Source: an uncultured bacterium (GTDB lineage: Bacteria; CSSED10-310; CALFER01). From it: a DNA stretch of 64,000 bases. Shown one piece after another: positions 8,683 to 17,926 of this stretch. Position 1 is the first letter of the stretch. Every line of letters starts with the position of its first letter. The position numbers were made by a program, and so were the translations under genes. The stretch lies in NCBI GenBank assembly GCA_937951895.1, contig CALFER010000024.1:83572-147571 (forward strand). Direction: 5' to 3'. The notes under the pieces were generated by a model, which was given only the letters and a program-made list of their open reading frames with translations, made no database searches and had not been told where the DNA came from.

Positions 8683-10215
8683 CTATTTTGCTTTTTCTTT
8701 GGGCGGCCGAATGGCAATGAAGATCTTCGAGTTTCCCCGCTGCACATACAGAACCAGACCCTCTGAGGATTTTCCCGACACGATCTCGCGGTAGTCCTTC
8801 AGGGACTTGATCTTCTTCTGATTGACCTCGAGAATCACGTCACCACGTCGCAATCCAGCCCGATCCGCGCCGCTGTTCGGACTGATCTCGGTGATCACGA
8901 CACCTTCGCGGCCATCGATGCCGAGTTGCCGGGCGATGTCCGGAGTTATGTCCTGAACAGTCATTCCGAGATCCACGACTTCACCCGCTGAGGTTCTGAT
9001 CTCGTTGAGATTCTCGGGGCGTTCGCCCAGAGTCACCTCGATCGTTTTCTCCTTCCCGCTGCGAAGGACGTCGACGGAGGCCACCGTGCCGACGGGAGTC
9101 GATGCGACCGTCAGAGAGAGATGGGCCGAGTCCTTGATCTCTGTCTTCTCGAAACGAATCACCACATCGCCGACTTCGATCCCGGCCTTCGCGGCAGGGC
9201 CATCCGGCACGACTTCGGAAATCAGTGCACCGCGAGTGGATTTGAGGCCCATGGATTGCGCGAGATTATCATCCAGTGTCTGAATGCTCACTCCCAGCCA
9301 TCCACGCGTCACGGTGCCTTTTTCCTTCAAGTCCGGCAAAAGAGACCGGATCATGTTGATCGGGATCGCAAAACCGATTCCCGCCGACTGACCCGTTCGC
9401 GAAGCGATAACAGCATTGATTCCGATTAGATTTCCATGGATGTCCAGGAGAGGACCGCCGGAATTGCCGGGGTTGATCGAGGCATCGGTCTGGATGAAAT
9501 CCTGATAGGGGAGTTCCTGTGTCGGCATCACATAGGATCGCCCTTTCGCGCTGACGACGCCAACCGTTACGGTATGACCAAAACCGAACGGATTACCGAT
9601 GGCCATAACCCAATCGCCGACTTCCAGGGAATCGGAATCACCCATCGGCACGGCGTGCACCGGCTCCTTCGGTTCAAATTTGATCAGCGCGATGTCCGTC
9701 TGCGAATCCGTGCCGACCACCTTGGCATCATATGTCTGGCCATCCAGTGTATTGACCTGTATCTCGTCGACATCTTCAATCACATGATTGTTGGTCAGGA
9801 CGTATCCCTCCGGATCGATGATGACGCCGGATCCAAGGCTCTGAACGCGTTGTTCGCTTCTCGGTCCGAAAAAGTGCCGGAATGTGTCATCATCGAAGAA
9901 ATCTTCAAACGGCGAACGGTAACCTCGGGGCGCTGTTCGCGGTTTGACGACTGTCGTAGTCGCGATATTGACGACACAGGGGCTTTCATCCCTGGCAATC
10001 TGGCGAAATGTTCCGAAAGTGAACGGTTGATCGATCGCATTCGCAGGAGGAACCGGAGCCTTTTCGGGTTGCTCCGCCTGAGTGGAAGTTTGAGAATCTT
10101 GAGGTTTTTTATCGTCGCTTCCAAACCATGCGCTGCTGTGCATCGTGAAGAACGTCCCGACGGCCAGGACTGCAAGCGCGAGAAACACTATTCTGATTAC
10201 TCGTGTCCGATTCAT
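8683..10215 (-). CDS. periplasmic serine endoprotease of the Do (DegP/DegQ) family
   Basis: A 510-residue S1C protease that degrades or refolds damaged envelope proteins. An N-terminal signal or anchor (VIRIVFLALAVLAVGTFF) is followed by a Gln/Pro-rich linker. The trypsin-like domain has its triad in TNNHVIEDV, TDIALIK and GNSGGP (about residues 145, 176 and 252). Two PDZ domains follow, the first with GWLGVSIQ/GPAAKAGIEVGDVV and the second with GADRAGLRRGDVI. The long LA loop includes PFEDFFDDDTFRHFFG. Start ATG preceded by AAAGGAG. It is transcribed alone, between the polymerase/ligase gene and the ABC operon. Confidence 0.95.
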   Translation of the reverse strand: MNRTRVIRIVFLALAVLAVGTFFTMHSSAWFGSDDKKPQDSQTSTQAEQPEKAPVPPANAIDQPFTFGTFRQIARDESPCVVNIATTTVVKPRTAPRGYRSPFEDFFDDDTFRHFFGPRSEQRVQSLGSGVIIDPEGYVLTNNHVIEDVDEIQVNTLDGQTYDAKVVGTDSQTDIALIKFEPKEPVHAVPMGDSDSLEVGDWVMAIGNPFGFGHTVTVGVVSAKGRSYVMPTQELPYQDFIQTDASINPGNSGGPLLDIHGNLIGINAVIASRTGQSAGIGFAIPINMIRSLLPDLKEKGTVTRGWLGVSIQTLDDNLAQSMGLKSTRGALISEVVPDGPAAKAGIEVGDVVIRFEKTEIKDSAHLSLTVASTPVGTVASVDVLRSGKEKTIEVTLGERPENLNEIRTSAGEVVDLGMTVQDITPDIARQLGIDGREGVVITEISPNSGADRAGLRRGDVILEVNQKKIKSLKDYREIVSGKSSEGLVLYVQRGNSKIFIAIRPPKEKAK

Positions 10216-10330
10216 ACTGACTCCTTTGAGTGAAGTTGATTTCGGTTCGACAGGTTGCGGCTCGCCGACTACCTGATCCGACCATTATTACGCATCAGGC
10301 ATCGTATGGGTTCCAAGGAGCTGGAGTCAG

Positions 10331-11584
10331 TCAGGGAGGGGTCGCGGCCGGAGTCTCGATCGCCACACTCTCGGGTCGTGTCATATTGACAGCGGAAGCG
10401 ACCAGTATCCAGAAGAGCAGTCCGATTTCGTTCTCGTATCGGAACGTCGACATGCTGAAAATGACGAATACCGCCAGGCTTCCGGCGATTCCAAGGATCT
10501 GTTTTTCGATCGCCGTATCCAGATGCGATTTGATCTTCCGTGCGACACGAATCAGAACCGATGTGATGATGAACAGAAAGAGACCGAGGCCCGGCAGTCC
10601 GATCTCGATGGCCATCTGAAGATACAGATTGTGCGCATTCTCGAAGATCAGTCCCGAGGAACGCGAATCAATATAATAGGGGTACATCTTTGAAAACACT
10701 CGATTCCCGTAACCCGCACCGTCCAGGGGATTGTCTCGGATCATTTCGATCGCGCTGCGCCAGAGCCAGAAGCGATCCCCGAACTGCTCGTTGCCCGTAA
10801 TCTCGTCCACCTGCGTCAGACTCAACCCCCGCTCGATATACTCGTGCGGAAGTACCCAGGGCATCGCGAGAATGATCAGAAAGACGACGATGAGCAGTTT
10901 ACGGCTCTTGATGATCGAAAGAAGGATGATCGCGAACAGGGTGCTGATCCATGCGCCGCGGGAGAGAGTGGTGATCATGAAGAGGAGGCACAGAATGGTG
11001 ACCCCGCTGTAAACCCACAGTCGCCAGCCGTGTTTGTTGCACAGGGATTGGGCGAGCGCCATGGGGATGATCATCGACGTGTAGAAGGCCGCTCTTCCGA
11101 AGTTTCCGAAATATGACGTGGCCCTTTCAGCCTTGATCATCGAACCCTGGTAATATCCGTAAAGACCGATGCCCGCAACGATGGCAACCGATATGAGCAG
11201 GCAGAGGATGATTCTCTGAACATATCTCGGGGTATTCATGACCGAGGCGATCAGGTAAAAAATGAAGATCTGCGGGAAGTGTTCCTTGAACAGCACGGAT
11301 CGCGAGTATTCCGGATCCACTGAAGCCACCGATTTATAAATGATGACCATGGTCAGCAGGAGAATCGGGATATCGAGAGGGGTTCGGGTGAAAGGGATGC
11401 GGCGGGTCAGAGACCATTTGATCAGCAGGCCCAGCAGGGCAGCAGAAAACAGAATGGATTGAAGGGCGGCGGTATGCGGGATCGTCACGATGAAAATATA
11501 GGCGACCAGACATCCCCGGATGGAGCGTTCCAGCATCCATACCACGCGATCCCGTTCCATTCCGAATATCAGTCGAGAATTCAC
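10331..11584 (-). CDS. O-antigen ligase/polymerase family membrane protein (Wzy_C domain)
   Basis: About 417 residues with around eleven TM segments. The large periplasmic loop carries the family's hallmark order: GDRFWLWRSAIEMIRDNPLDGAGYGNRVF, then ENAHNLYLQMAIEIGLPGLGLF (about residues 295-345), with the conserved Arg and His. Such proteins attach polysaccharide to lipid A core or to proteins, or polymerise repeat units; sequence alone cannot separate ligase from polymerase. The start is taken as GTG at 11584, five bases after AAGGAG; ATG at 11560 is an alternative. It is divergent from the GT-C gene, so it marks the left end of the polysaccharide cluster. Confidence 0.85.
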   Translation of the reverse strand: MNSRLIFGMERDRVVWMLERSIRGCLVAYIFIVTIPHTAALQSILFSAALLGLLIKWSLTRRIPFTRTPLDIPILLLTMVIIYKSVASVDPEYSRSVLFKEHFPQIFIFYLIASVMNTPRYVQRIILCLLISVAIVAGIGLYGYYQGSMIKAERATSYFGNFGRAAFYTSMIIPMALAQSLCNKHGWRLWVYSGVTILCLLFMITTLSRGAWISTLFAIILLSIIKSRKLLIVVFLIILAMPWVLPHEYIERGLSLTQVDEITGNEQFGDRFWLWRSAIEMIRDNPLDGAGYGNRVFSKMYPYYIDSRSSGLIFENAHNLYLQMAIEIGLPGLGLFLFIITSVLIRVARKIKSHLDTAIEKQILGIAGSLAVFVIFSMSTFRYENEIGLLFWILVASAVNMTRPESVAIETPAATPP

Positions 11585-11660
11585 GGACACTCCTTGACAG
11601 CGATTCGTTCAAGCGTTCTTTATTGTCGCCTCGCTCCAGTTCTGCTAGCTTCTATTTGAC

Positions 11661-13064
11661 ATGAACGCGCCAAAATTGAAAGGGGAAAAAACAGGATTGC
11701 TCGAAAAGCATCATGGGAGTGTCGCATTCGATACCATCCTTCTCGCGATTCTCGTCATGATCAGCCTCGATCTGACTCTACCGTATGCTCTGGATCAACT
11801 GGAACATGCCCATTTCCTGGAGTCGGTTCCTCAGTTGAGACCATTCCTGATTCCCGGTGGGACCCCTCATCCGCTCGTCATTCTCGGCCAGGAACTCGCA
11901 CCGTTTCGACTCCTCATCAGAACGGTCTCCATTCTGATCTGCCTGTGCTGTTTCATGCTGGATTTCGTGCGGAGCAGGACGGAGTTCCTGAAGAACACAC
12001 TGCTTGGAATTCTCATCGTCCTGCATCTTCTGCTTCCGACCTTCTTCTTCATGACGCACCGGATCATGACCGGCACGCACAGTCTCGCCCACGACGGCGG
12101 CGTGATTCAGATCGAGGAATCGATGAAGATGGTTCTGGAGGGTCGGAATCCTTACAGTGAAGACTTTTCGGGAACTCCTCTGGATGGCTGGAGAGGTTTC
12201 CGCAACAACGTCGTGTATCATGTTCCCTACATGCCCGGGGCGTTTCTGACATCTCTGCCGGTTTTCGCATGTTTCCGGATGCTGAACCTGCCATACGATC
12301 AGCGGTTGATCCACCTGATCGCACTTTTCGGCATGATCCTGGCGATCTTCGGATTGTTCAGACGTCGTGATCTGGCGCGCGCCGTCGTGATCGTCACCAT
12401 TCTGAACCCGTTTTTCAGCCGGTTTTTCATTCTGGGTTCCAATGACGTACTGCTCATGGCCCTGCTCATGGCGACACTGCTGTGCATGACACGCGGCAGG
12501 ACTTCGGTCGCATTCGTCTTCCTGGCTGTCGCCTGCGCGATCAAACAGTTTGCCTGGTTTTTCGTGCCGTTTCTGATGCTGCACCTGACACCCGCCCCTC
12601 CATTCAGGTTTCGCCACCTGTTCCGGTTCCATCGTCGCGCGCTGATGACCGGTCTGATCACGTTTACTCTGCTCGTTTTTCCGTTCATTGCGATGGATCC
12701 GCGGGCGTTCTGGCAGGACACTTTTCAGTATGCGGGTGGAGGTCTGCCGACCAGTTACCCGATGCAGGGTTTTCATGGATACGGGTTCGCAACCGTGCTT
12801 CTGTTTTTCAGGATCGTTCCCGATGGATCCGCATCATTTCCGTTCGGCGTCTTTCAGATTGGAGCTTCCGTGCTGTTTCTGATTCTGTTTTTCCGATCCG
12901 TACGGAACGTCCCGCTGACACTCGCATCCGCCACGACAGGAGCATCCCTGCTTCTATTCACCTTCCTGTTCTTTTCACGGTACCTTCATGCCAACTTTCT
13001 CGGCGTCATCGCCGTCTGGCCCTTTCTCGCCTGGTGCCTCGAGGCTGACACTCCGGAGGTTTAA
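11661..13064 (+). CDS. GT-C type integral membrane glycosyltransferase
   Basis: A 467-residue polytopic protein with about eleven TM helices. After the second helix block comes a periplasmic loop DGGVIQIEESMKMVLEGRNPYSEDF (about residues 145-170), the pattern found in GT-C enzymes that use polyprenyl-phosphate sugars (GT87/DUF2029-like). The phrase LNPFFSRFFILGSNDVLLMALL and the following AIKQFAWFF also fit that superfamily. It ends three bases before asnB and is transcribed with it. The sugar transferred is unknown. Confidence 0.7.
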   Translation: MNAPKLKGEKTGLLEKHHGSVAFDTILLAILVMISLDLTLPYALDQLEHAHFLESVPQLRPFLIPGGTPHPLVILGQELAPFRLLIRTVSILICLCCFMLDFVRSRTEFLKNTLLGILIVLHLLLPTFFFMTHRIMTGTHSLAHDGGVIQIEESMKMVLEGRNPYSEDFSGTPLDGWRGFRNNVVYHVPYMPGAFLTSLPVFACFRMLNLPYDQRLIHLIALFGMILAIFGLFRRRDLARAVVIVTILNPFFSRFFILGSNDVLLMALLMATLLCMTRGRTSVAFVFLAVACAIKQFAWFFVPFLMLHLTPAPPFRFRHLFRFHRRALMTGLITFTLLVFPFIAMDPRAFWQDTFQYAGGGLPTSYPMQGFHGYGFATVLLFFRIVPDGSASFPFGVFQIGASVLFLILFFRSVRNVPLTLASATTGASLLLFTFLFFSRYLHANFLGVIAVWPFLAWCLEADTPEV

Positions 13065-13067
13065 CTC

Positions 13068-15017
13068 ATGTGCGGAATCAGTGGAATCCGTGGACGACAT
13101 GGCAGAGCAGCGGTTGAGAGGATGACCGCGTCGCTTCTGCATCGGGGACCGGATTCCGATGGGTTCTACGAGGACGAACATTGCGTGCTCGGCATGCGTC
13201 GTCTCCGGATCATCGACATTGACGGATCCGAGCAACCGCTTTACAACGAGGATCGATCTGTCGTTCTGATCTGCAATGGGGAAATTTACAATTACAAACA
13301 ACTGAGGGAGCAGTTGCAGCAGCGTCACCATGTTTTTTCGACCCATGGAGATGCTGAGGTGATCCTGCATCTGTTTGAAGAGTACGGCGAGGATTGCGTG
13401 AGGTATCTGCGAGGCATGTTTGCCTTTGCGATATGGGACATCGAGAGAGAGAAACTGTTCATTGCACGAGATCGCCTCGGGATCAAAACCCTCTATTTTG
13501 CGAAAACGCCCGGAAAATTCATCTTCGCATCGGAAATCCGGGCGATTCTTGCGTCGGGCGACGTTCAACCGCGCATCGATGAACTTGCCATCGTCCGCTT
13601 TACGTCTTATCCGGCTGTTCCGGCACCCCTGACGATTTTCAGTGAAATCTGTGCCGTGCTCCCTGGTCATTCCATCACCGTTTCGGCAGCCGGCGTCGTT
13701 CAGAAGGAGTACTGGGATATCGATTTCGCAGTCGCCCAGACCAGTCTGATTCCGGACGAAGAGGCCGTCGATGTCGTCCGGAAACAACTCGAGGATGCCG
13801 TCCAGGTCCGCCTGATGAGCGATGTTCCGCTGGGCGCATTTCTGAGCGGCGGCATCGATTCATCGGCGATCGTCGCAATCATGGCCGCAAGATCCCGGAT
13901 CCCCGTCAGGACGTTCAGCATTCGCTTCACAGGGAGCGAGAAATCGTTCGAGTGGTTCGATGACGCGTCGTTTGCATCGAGAGTCGCGCAGTATCTGAAA
14001 ACGGACCATAACGAGGAGATCATCACCGGATCGGACGTTCTGCATCACCTGGTCGATGCGGTATGGGCGATGGATCAGCCATCCGGTGATGCCATCCAGT
14101 ACTACCTGGTGTCGAAATGTGCAGCACGGAGCGTGACGGTCGCATTGTCGGGAACCGGTGGTGATGAAGTTTTTGGGGGATATGAATGGTTCAAGGAACT
14201 TCTTACCATCAATTCCCTCCACAATTATCTCTCGCTGATCTCACCATCCGTCGCCCGTCGATTGCTTGAATTTTTACTCCGGAATCGATCGGAATTGGCA
14301 CTTTCTCCTCTCAGAAGACGGATCGAAACGCTGTTGAGAGGGCGCGACGGCTTCCACCAGATGTATCGCCTGAATCGCAGACTCTATCGGGGCGACGATT
14401 TCTTCTATATCTTCAATCCCGATTTCATCGTTAAAATTCTTGATTACCCCATCGAGAAAAACGATGAAATCAGTTATTACGCTCCGCGTTGTGACGGGCT
14501 CGACCCGATCGCCCAAACCTCCTACCTCCAGATCAAAACCGATCTCACCAACCTGCTCGTTCGCGACCAGGACGCAGTCAGCATGGCCCACAGTCTCGAA
14601 GTCCGTCTTCCGATGCTCGATCACCACCTCGTGGAATCCGCCGCTCGGATCACCTCCCATATGAAGCTTCATGATACGACCGAGAAATACGTGCTTCGGA
14701 AGGCGATGAAACACTACCTGCCCGGATCCATACTCAATCGTACGAAGAAAGGGTTCATCTTCCCGATGTCCCAATGGATGCGCAAAGAGTTGCGACCCGT
14801 CGTGGAGGATTGCCTGAGTCGCGAGTCCGTTCTCAAGCGAGGGATTTTCAACGTCAATGAAACGCTCCGGTTGAAAGACGAGTTCTTTGCGGGAAAACAA
14901 CCGTTCTTCAGAATCTGGAACCAGGTTGTTCTGGAACTGTGGATGCGGATCGTGATCGACCGGCCCGCCGGCTGGGAGCGTCCGACATGCGGTATCCGGG
15001 ATTTCATCCGCTCATGA
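13068..15017 (+). CDS. asnB: glutamine-hydrolysing asparagine synthase family amidotransferase
   Basis: A 649-residue two-domain enzyme. The N-terminal class II glutaminase domain starts MCGISGIRG with nucleophile Cys2 and contains LLHRGPDSDGFY and CNGEIYNYKQLR. The C-terminal synthetase domain has the PP-loop FLSGGIDSSAIVAIMA (about residue 263), GTGGDEVFGGYEWF and RDQDAVSMAHSLEVRLPMLDHHLVE. All key residues are present, so it should transfer ammonia to an activated carboxylate. Within a polysaccharide cluster the acceptor may be a sugar acid rather than aspartate; AsnB paralogues such as WbpS do this. Its stop overlaps the ATG of the next gene. Confidence 0.9.
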   Translation: MCGISGIRGRHGRAAVERMTASLLHRGPDSDGFYEDEHCVLGMRRLRIIDIDGSEQPLYNEDRSVVLICNGEIYNYKQLREQLQQRHHVFSTHGDAEVILHLFEEYGEDCVRYLRGMFAFAIWDIEREKLFIARDRLGIKTLYFAKTPGKFIFASEIRAILASGDVQPRIDELAIVRFTSYPAVPAPLTIFSEICAVLPGHSITVSAAGVVQKEYWDIDFAVAQTSLIPDEEAVDVVRKQLEDAVQVRLMSDVPLGAFLSGGIDSSAIVAIMAARSRIPVRTFSIRFTGSEKSFEWFDDASFASRVAQYLKTDHNEEIITGSDVLHHLVDAVWAMDQPSGDAIQYYLVSKCAARSVTVALSGTGGDEVFGGYEWFKELLTINSLHNYLSLISPSVARRLLEFLLRNRSELALSPLRRRIETLLRGRDGFHQMYRLNRRLYRGDDFFYIFNPDFIVKILDYPIEKNDEISYYAPRCDGLDPIAQTSYLQIKTDLTNLLVRDQDAVSMAHSLEVRLPMLDHHLVESAARITSHMKLHDTTEKYVLRKAMKHYLPGSILNRTKKGFIFPMSQWMRKELRPVVEDCLSRESVLKRGIFNVNETLRLKDEFFAGKQPFFRIWNQVVLELWMRIVIDRPAGWERPTCGIRDFIRS

Positions 15018-16369
15018 ACGATCGATCCGGAAAAGAACGATTCAACGAGGCGATCGGCAGGATCGCCGGCTGGTTTCGGTCCATGTATGTCACCCGAACG
15101 GGTTTCCCGACTTACGAAGTCAATGGCGACACCGGTCAACCGTTGGGTTCGCGCGATCTTCTGGCCGAACTGGACGATTATCTTCCGTTTTTCTGGATGG
15201 CAGGGGAGACGGAATATGTCAGGGAACAGCTCGGGTTGCTGAACGAACGTCTCTCGGAGTCGTTCTCCCTGTTCAATCGACCGCAGATCCGGCGGCATGT
15301 CGGGATCGGATTGCCGGGGCCTTTACGCCGGTTTGTTCCGTACGCAGATGTTCAGGATTTTGTCGAAATTCTCTATGGCCTGCTGGAACTGCACGGACTC
15401 AGCCCGGAACTCGACGTCCTGCTGCCGGCCCGGGAGCTGTTCCGGCATATTGCCCGGAACTTCAGCTCGAACGGTCGACTCCACACGTTCCGATTGATGC
15501 CGTTTGGCCCGGTGCTGCCGATCATGGATGCCATGACGGGGATGTACATCGAGATCGGAGTGGAGTTGTTTGAACAGACCGGAGAACACTGGTATCTCGA
15601 GACGGTCTCCCGGTGGTGCCGCACATGGCTCGATACCGATCTGTACCGGACATTCGGTTTCTTTGCATCGACTCAGTTCACGGGAGTCTGGAAGCTTGTT
15701 CCGATGCTGCGTCGGTATACGCGGCGGGTTGAGTTAGCCAAGGCCAACACATCGATGGCTTTCGGTCTGATTGCGCTGGCCCGGATGAAGGAAACGGCGG
15801 GCTGGGCGCTCCCCGCACTCGATCGCTGGCTGACGGGAATCCGCTCGTGTTTTATGACCGATGACGGCGTTTTTACTCATTTCCCCCGCCTGGATGCCGC
15901 GCCGGTGTACCTCCCGGTTCTCTCGACCAATTTCGCCCTGATCGACATTTTCTGCGATGTCGCGCATGCGTTTGACCGCCCGGAATACCTGGAATCCGCC
16001 CGCCGCATCGCCGATTTCTTTCTGAAGCATCAATCTCCGGAAACCGGGCTTTTCCCCGATGAGATCGGCTGTCGCCGGTCGTATCTGGATGCCAACACCG
16101 ATCTCGCGGTCGCACTGTATCGACTGACGGAGTTGACGAAGGAAGCGGAATACCGGGAAGCGGGTCTGCGAGCGCTTGACGGAATTCTGCGTTTTCATGA
16201 AGCGCCGTTCGGATACTATCGCGACGTGGATCAACATACCGGCACGCCACTCTGTTCGCTGGTTGAAACCCGCTTCGTGTCGTTGTTTCTGAAAGCGTTG
16301 CTCCTGTATCGGGATCGTCCGGAACTGTATTCCGGGCACGATGCCTGGGCACGGTATCGGGATCGCTGA
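15014..16369 (+). CDS. six-hairpin (alpha/alpha barrel) glycosidase-like protein
   Basis: A 451-residue soluble protein. Repeated helical hairpins (for example VQDFVEILYGLLELHGL, DAMTGMYIEIGVELFEQTGEHWYLETVSRW, TDLAVALYRLTELTKEAEYREAGLRALDGILRFHE) are typical of the (alpha/alpha)6 toroid shared by epimerases, lyases and some glycosidases. I see no diagnostic catalytic motif, so the reaction is undetermined. The ATG at 15014 overlaps the asnB stop; upstream ATGs lie within asnB and are rejected. Its place between asnB and the flippase suggests action on a sugar intermediate before export, or on the uronic acid amidated by AsnB. Confidence 0.65.
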   Translation: MNDRSGKERFNEAIGRIAGWFRSMYVTRTGFPTYEVNGDTGQPLGSRDLLAELDDYLPFFWMAGETEYVREQLGLLNERLSESFSLFNRPQIRRHVGIGLPGPLRRFVPYADVQDFVEILYGLLELHGLSPELDVLLPARELFRHIARNFSSNGRLHTFRLMPFGPVLPIMDAMTGMYIEIGVELFEQTGEHWYLETVSRWCRTWLDTDLYRTFGFFASTQFTGVWKLVPMLRRYTRRVELAKANTSMAFGLIALARMKETAGWALPALDRWLTGIRSCFMTDDGVFTHFPRLDAAPVYLPVLSTNFALIDIFCDVAHAFDRPEYLESARRIADFFLKHQSPETGLFPDEIGCRRSYLDANTDLAVALYRLTELTKEAEYREAGLRALDGILRFHEAPFGYYRDVDQHTGTPLCSLVETRFVSLFLKALLLYRDRPELYSGHDAWARYRDR

Positions 16370-17835
16370 TGGGACCGGAAGGCGGGATTCTGGATCGGGC
16401 AGCGAGGAACGCTGCTGTCATCATGATCGCACGTCTGATCGAAATCGGTTCCGGGTTTCTGATCATGATGATTTTATGCCGATATCTCAAACCGGCGCTG
16501 TTCGGCGATTACGCATTCATCACCGCTGTCATTCTGGCATTTCAGCCGCTCGTCAATCTGGAGATGAACACGATCCTCATCCGGGAAATTTCCAAGGATC
16601 GCTCGAAACAGAATGAACTGATCGGAGGGGCGATCCTGCTCAAGGCGGTATTGATGAGTCTGTTTGTGATCGCCGCCATCGGTCTCGATCGCACCATGAC
16701 ACTCACGCCATTGCTGCGCACCGCGTATTATCTGGCGGTTTCGAGCGAACTCCTGCAACAGATCGGCTGGATCTTCAGCGCACCCTACATGGCGAAGGAA
16801 CGGATGGAGTTCGAGATGCTCAGTGTGCTCGTGTTTCGCATGGTGCATCTCGGGGGAATCGCCCTTCTTCCGTTGCTGGCTCTGACTTCGGAGAATCTCG
16901 AAGCAGGCTTCGTCGCCGTGTTCCTCATCACGCTTCTCGCACACTTCGTCAAGCTGATGGTCACATGGAGAATCTCGTCGCGATTTTTTCAGATGGGCCA
17001 TCTTTCGTATCTCTGGAGGAATGCCGGAGAACTCTTCGACCAGATGTGGATCATGGGGCTGGCTACATTCTGCACAGGGTTGTCTCTCAGGGTCGACGTC
17101 TATTTTCTGAAAGCCTTCCGAACTTCGTCGGATGTGAGCATGTTTCATGTGCCGCACATGATCGTGCTGCAGATGCAGATATTGGCGGTTGCGGTCGTCA
17201 CCGCCGCATATCCGTCACTGAGTCGTTTCGGGGCGGATCCTACGCTTCACGAGAAGTTCCGGTTGACCCGTGACGGGACATTTCGATTCCTGTCGACAGC
17301 AGGACTTGCGTTGGGAGCGGTCGTGGCCGGCTTTTCACCGATCATGATCCGGATTATTGCCGGGAAATCATTCGATGAAAGTGTCGATGTATTGCGGATC
17401 CTCGCGATATGTATTCCGGTTCTGTTTTTGAATTATCTCGGAGCCAACCTACTGACGGCTCTGAAACATCAGCATTTACTGATATACGGAGCAGCGGCTT
17501 CGCTGGTGAGCAACACGGTGCTGGATTATGTGTGGGTTCCGCGGTTTGGTGCGATCGGAGCCGGATGGGCCACGGTTGTCTCCTACGGATTGCAACTCGT
17601 TGTTCTGGGGTCCTTGTACTTCCGTCTGGACAGGAATGCACACGGGATCGCCCGGCATGCATTGATTTCGGCCGTTGTATCCACAGTCATGGCGACGGCG
17701 ATGATCCTGACGCCCGGCATGGGAGTCCGCGCGGTGGTGATCGACTTGCTGATCGCCTGCATCGGAGTGGGGACACTTGGAATCGTATTCCGGAACGATC
17801 TTCGGGCGATTCTGAAAAGACCGCCACGCCATTGA
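16369..17835 (+). CDS. Wzx-like polysaccharide flippase (MOP superfamily)
   Basis: A 488-residue protein with 12 to 14 TM helices, starting AARNAAVIMIARLIEIGSGFLIMMILCRYLKPALFGDYAFITAV, the characteristic opening of Wzx/RfbX flippases. The middle (FDQMWIMGLATFCTGLSLRVDVYFLKAF) and C-terminal repeat (NTVLDYVWVPRFGAIGAGWATVVSYGLQ) fit the two-bundle MOP fold. It would move undecaprenyl-linked oligosaccharide to the periplasmic face, supplying the ligase/polymerase encoded at 10.3 kb. The start codon overlaps the previous stop codon by one base. Confidence 0.85.
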   Translation: MGPEGGILDRAARNAAVIMIARLIEIGSGFLIMMILCRYLKPALFGDYAFITAVILAFQPLVNLEMNTILIREISKDRSKQNELIGGAILLKAVLMSLFVIAAIGLDRTMTLTPLLRTAYYLAVSSELLQQIGWIFSAPYMAKERMEFEMLSVLVFRMVHLGGIALLPLLALTSENLEAGFVAVFLITLLAHFVKLMVTWRISSRFFQMGHLSYLWRNAGELFDQMWIMGLATFCTGLSLRVDVYFLKAFRTSSDVSMFHVPHMIVLQMQILAVAVVTAAYPSLSRFGADPTLHEKFRLTRDGTFRFLSTAGLALGAVVAGFSPIMIRIIAGKSFDESVDVLRILAICIPVLFLNYLGANLLTALKHQHLLIYGAAASLVSNTVLDYVWVPRFGAIGAGWATVVSYGLQLVVLGSLYFRLDRNAHGIARHALISAVVSTVMATAMILTPGMGVRAVVIDLLIACIGVGTLGIVFRNDLRAILKRPPRH

Positions 17836-17926
17836 CAAAAATCTCGGGATTACCGATCATATTGACGGTCCGGAAGCAATAACCATGTGTATGAACGATG
17901 TGTTTTCATGAATGGAGTCCCAACAG

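Noticed and set aside
11778..12776. 332-codon minus-strand frame
   Set aside because: Antisense to the GT-C membrane protein; composition rich in Gln, His and Arg typical of a mirror frame of a hydrophobic protein.
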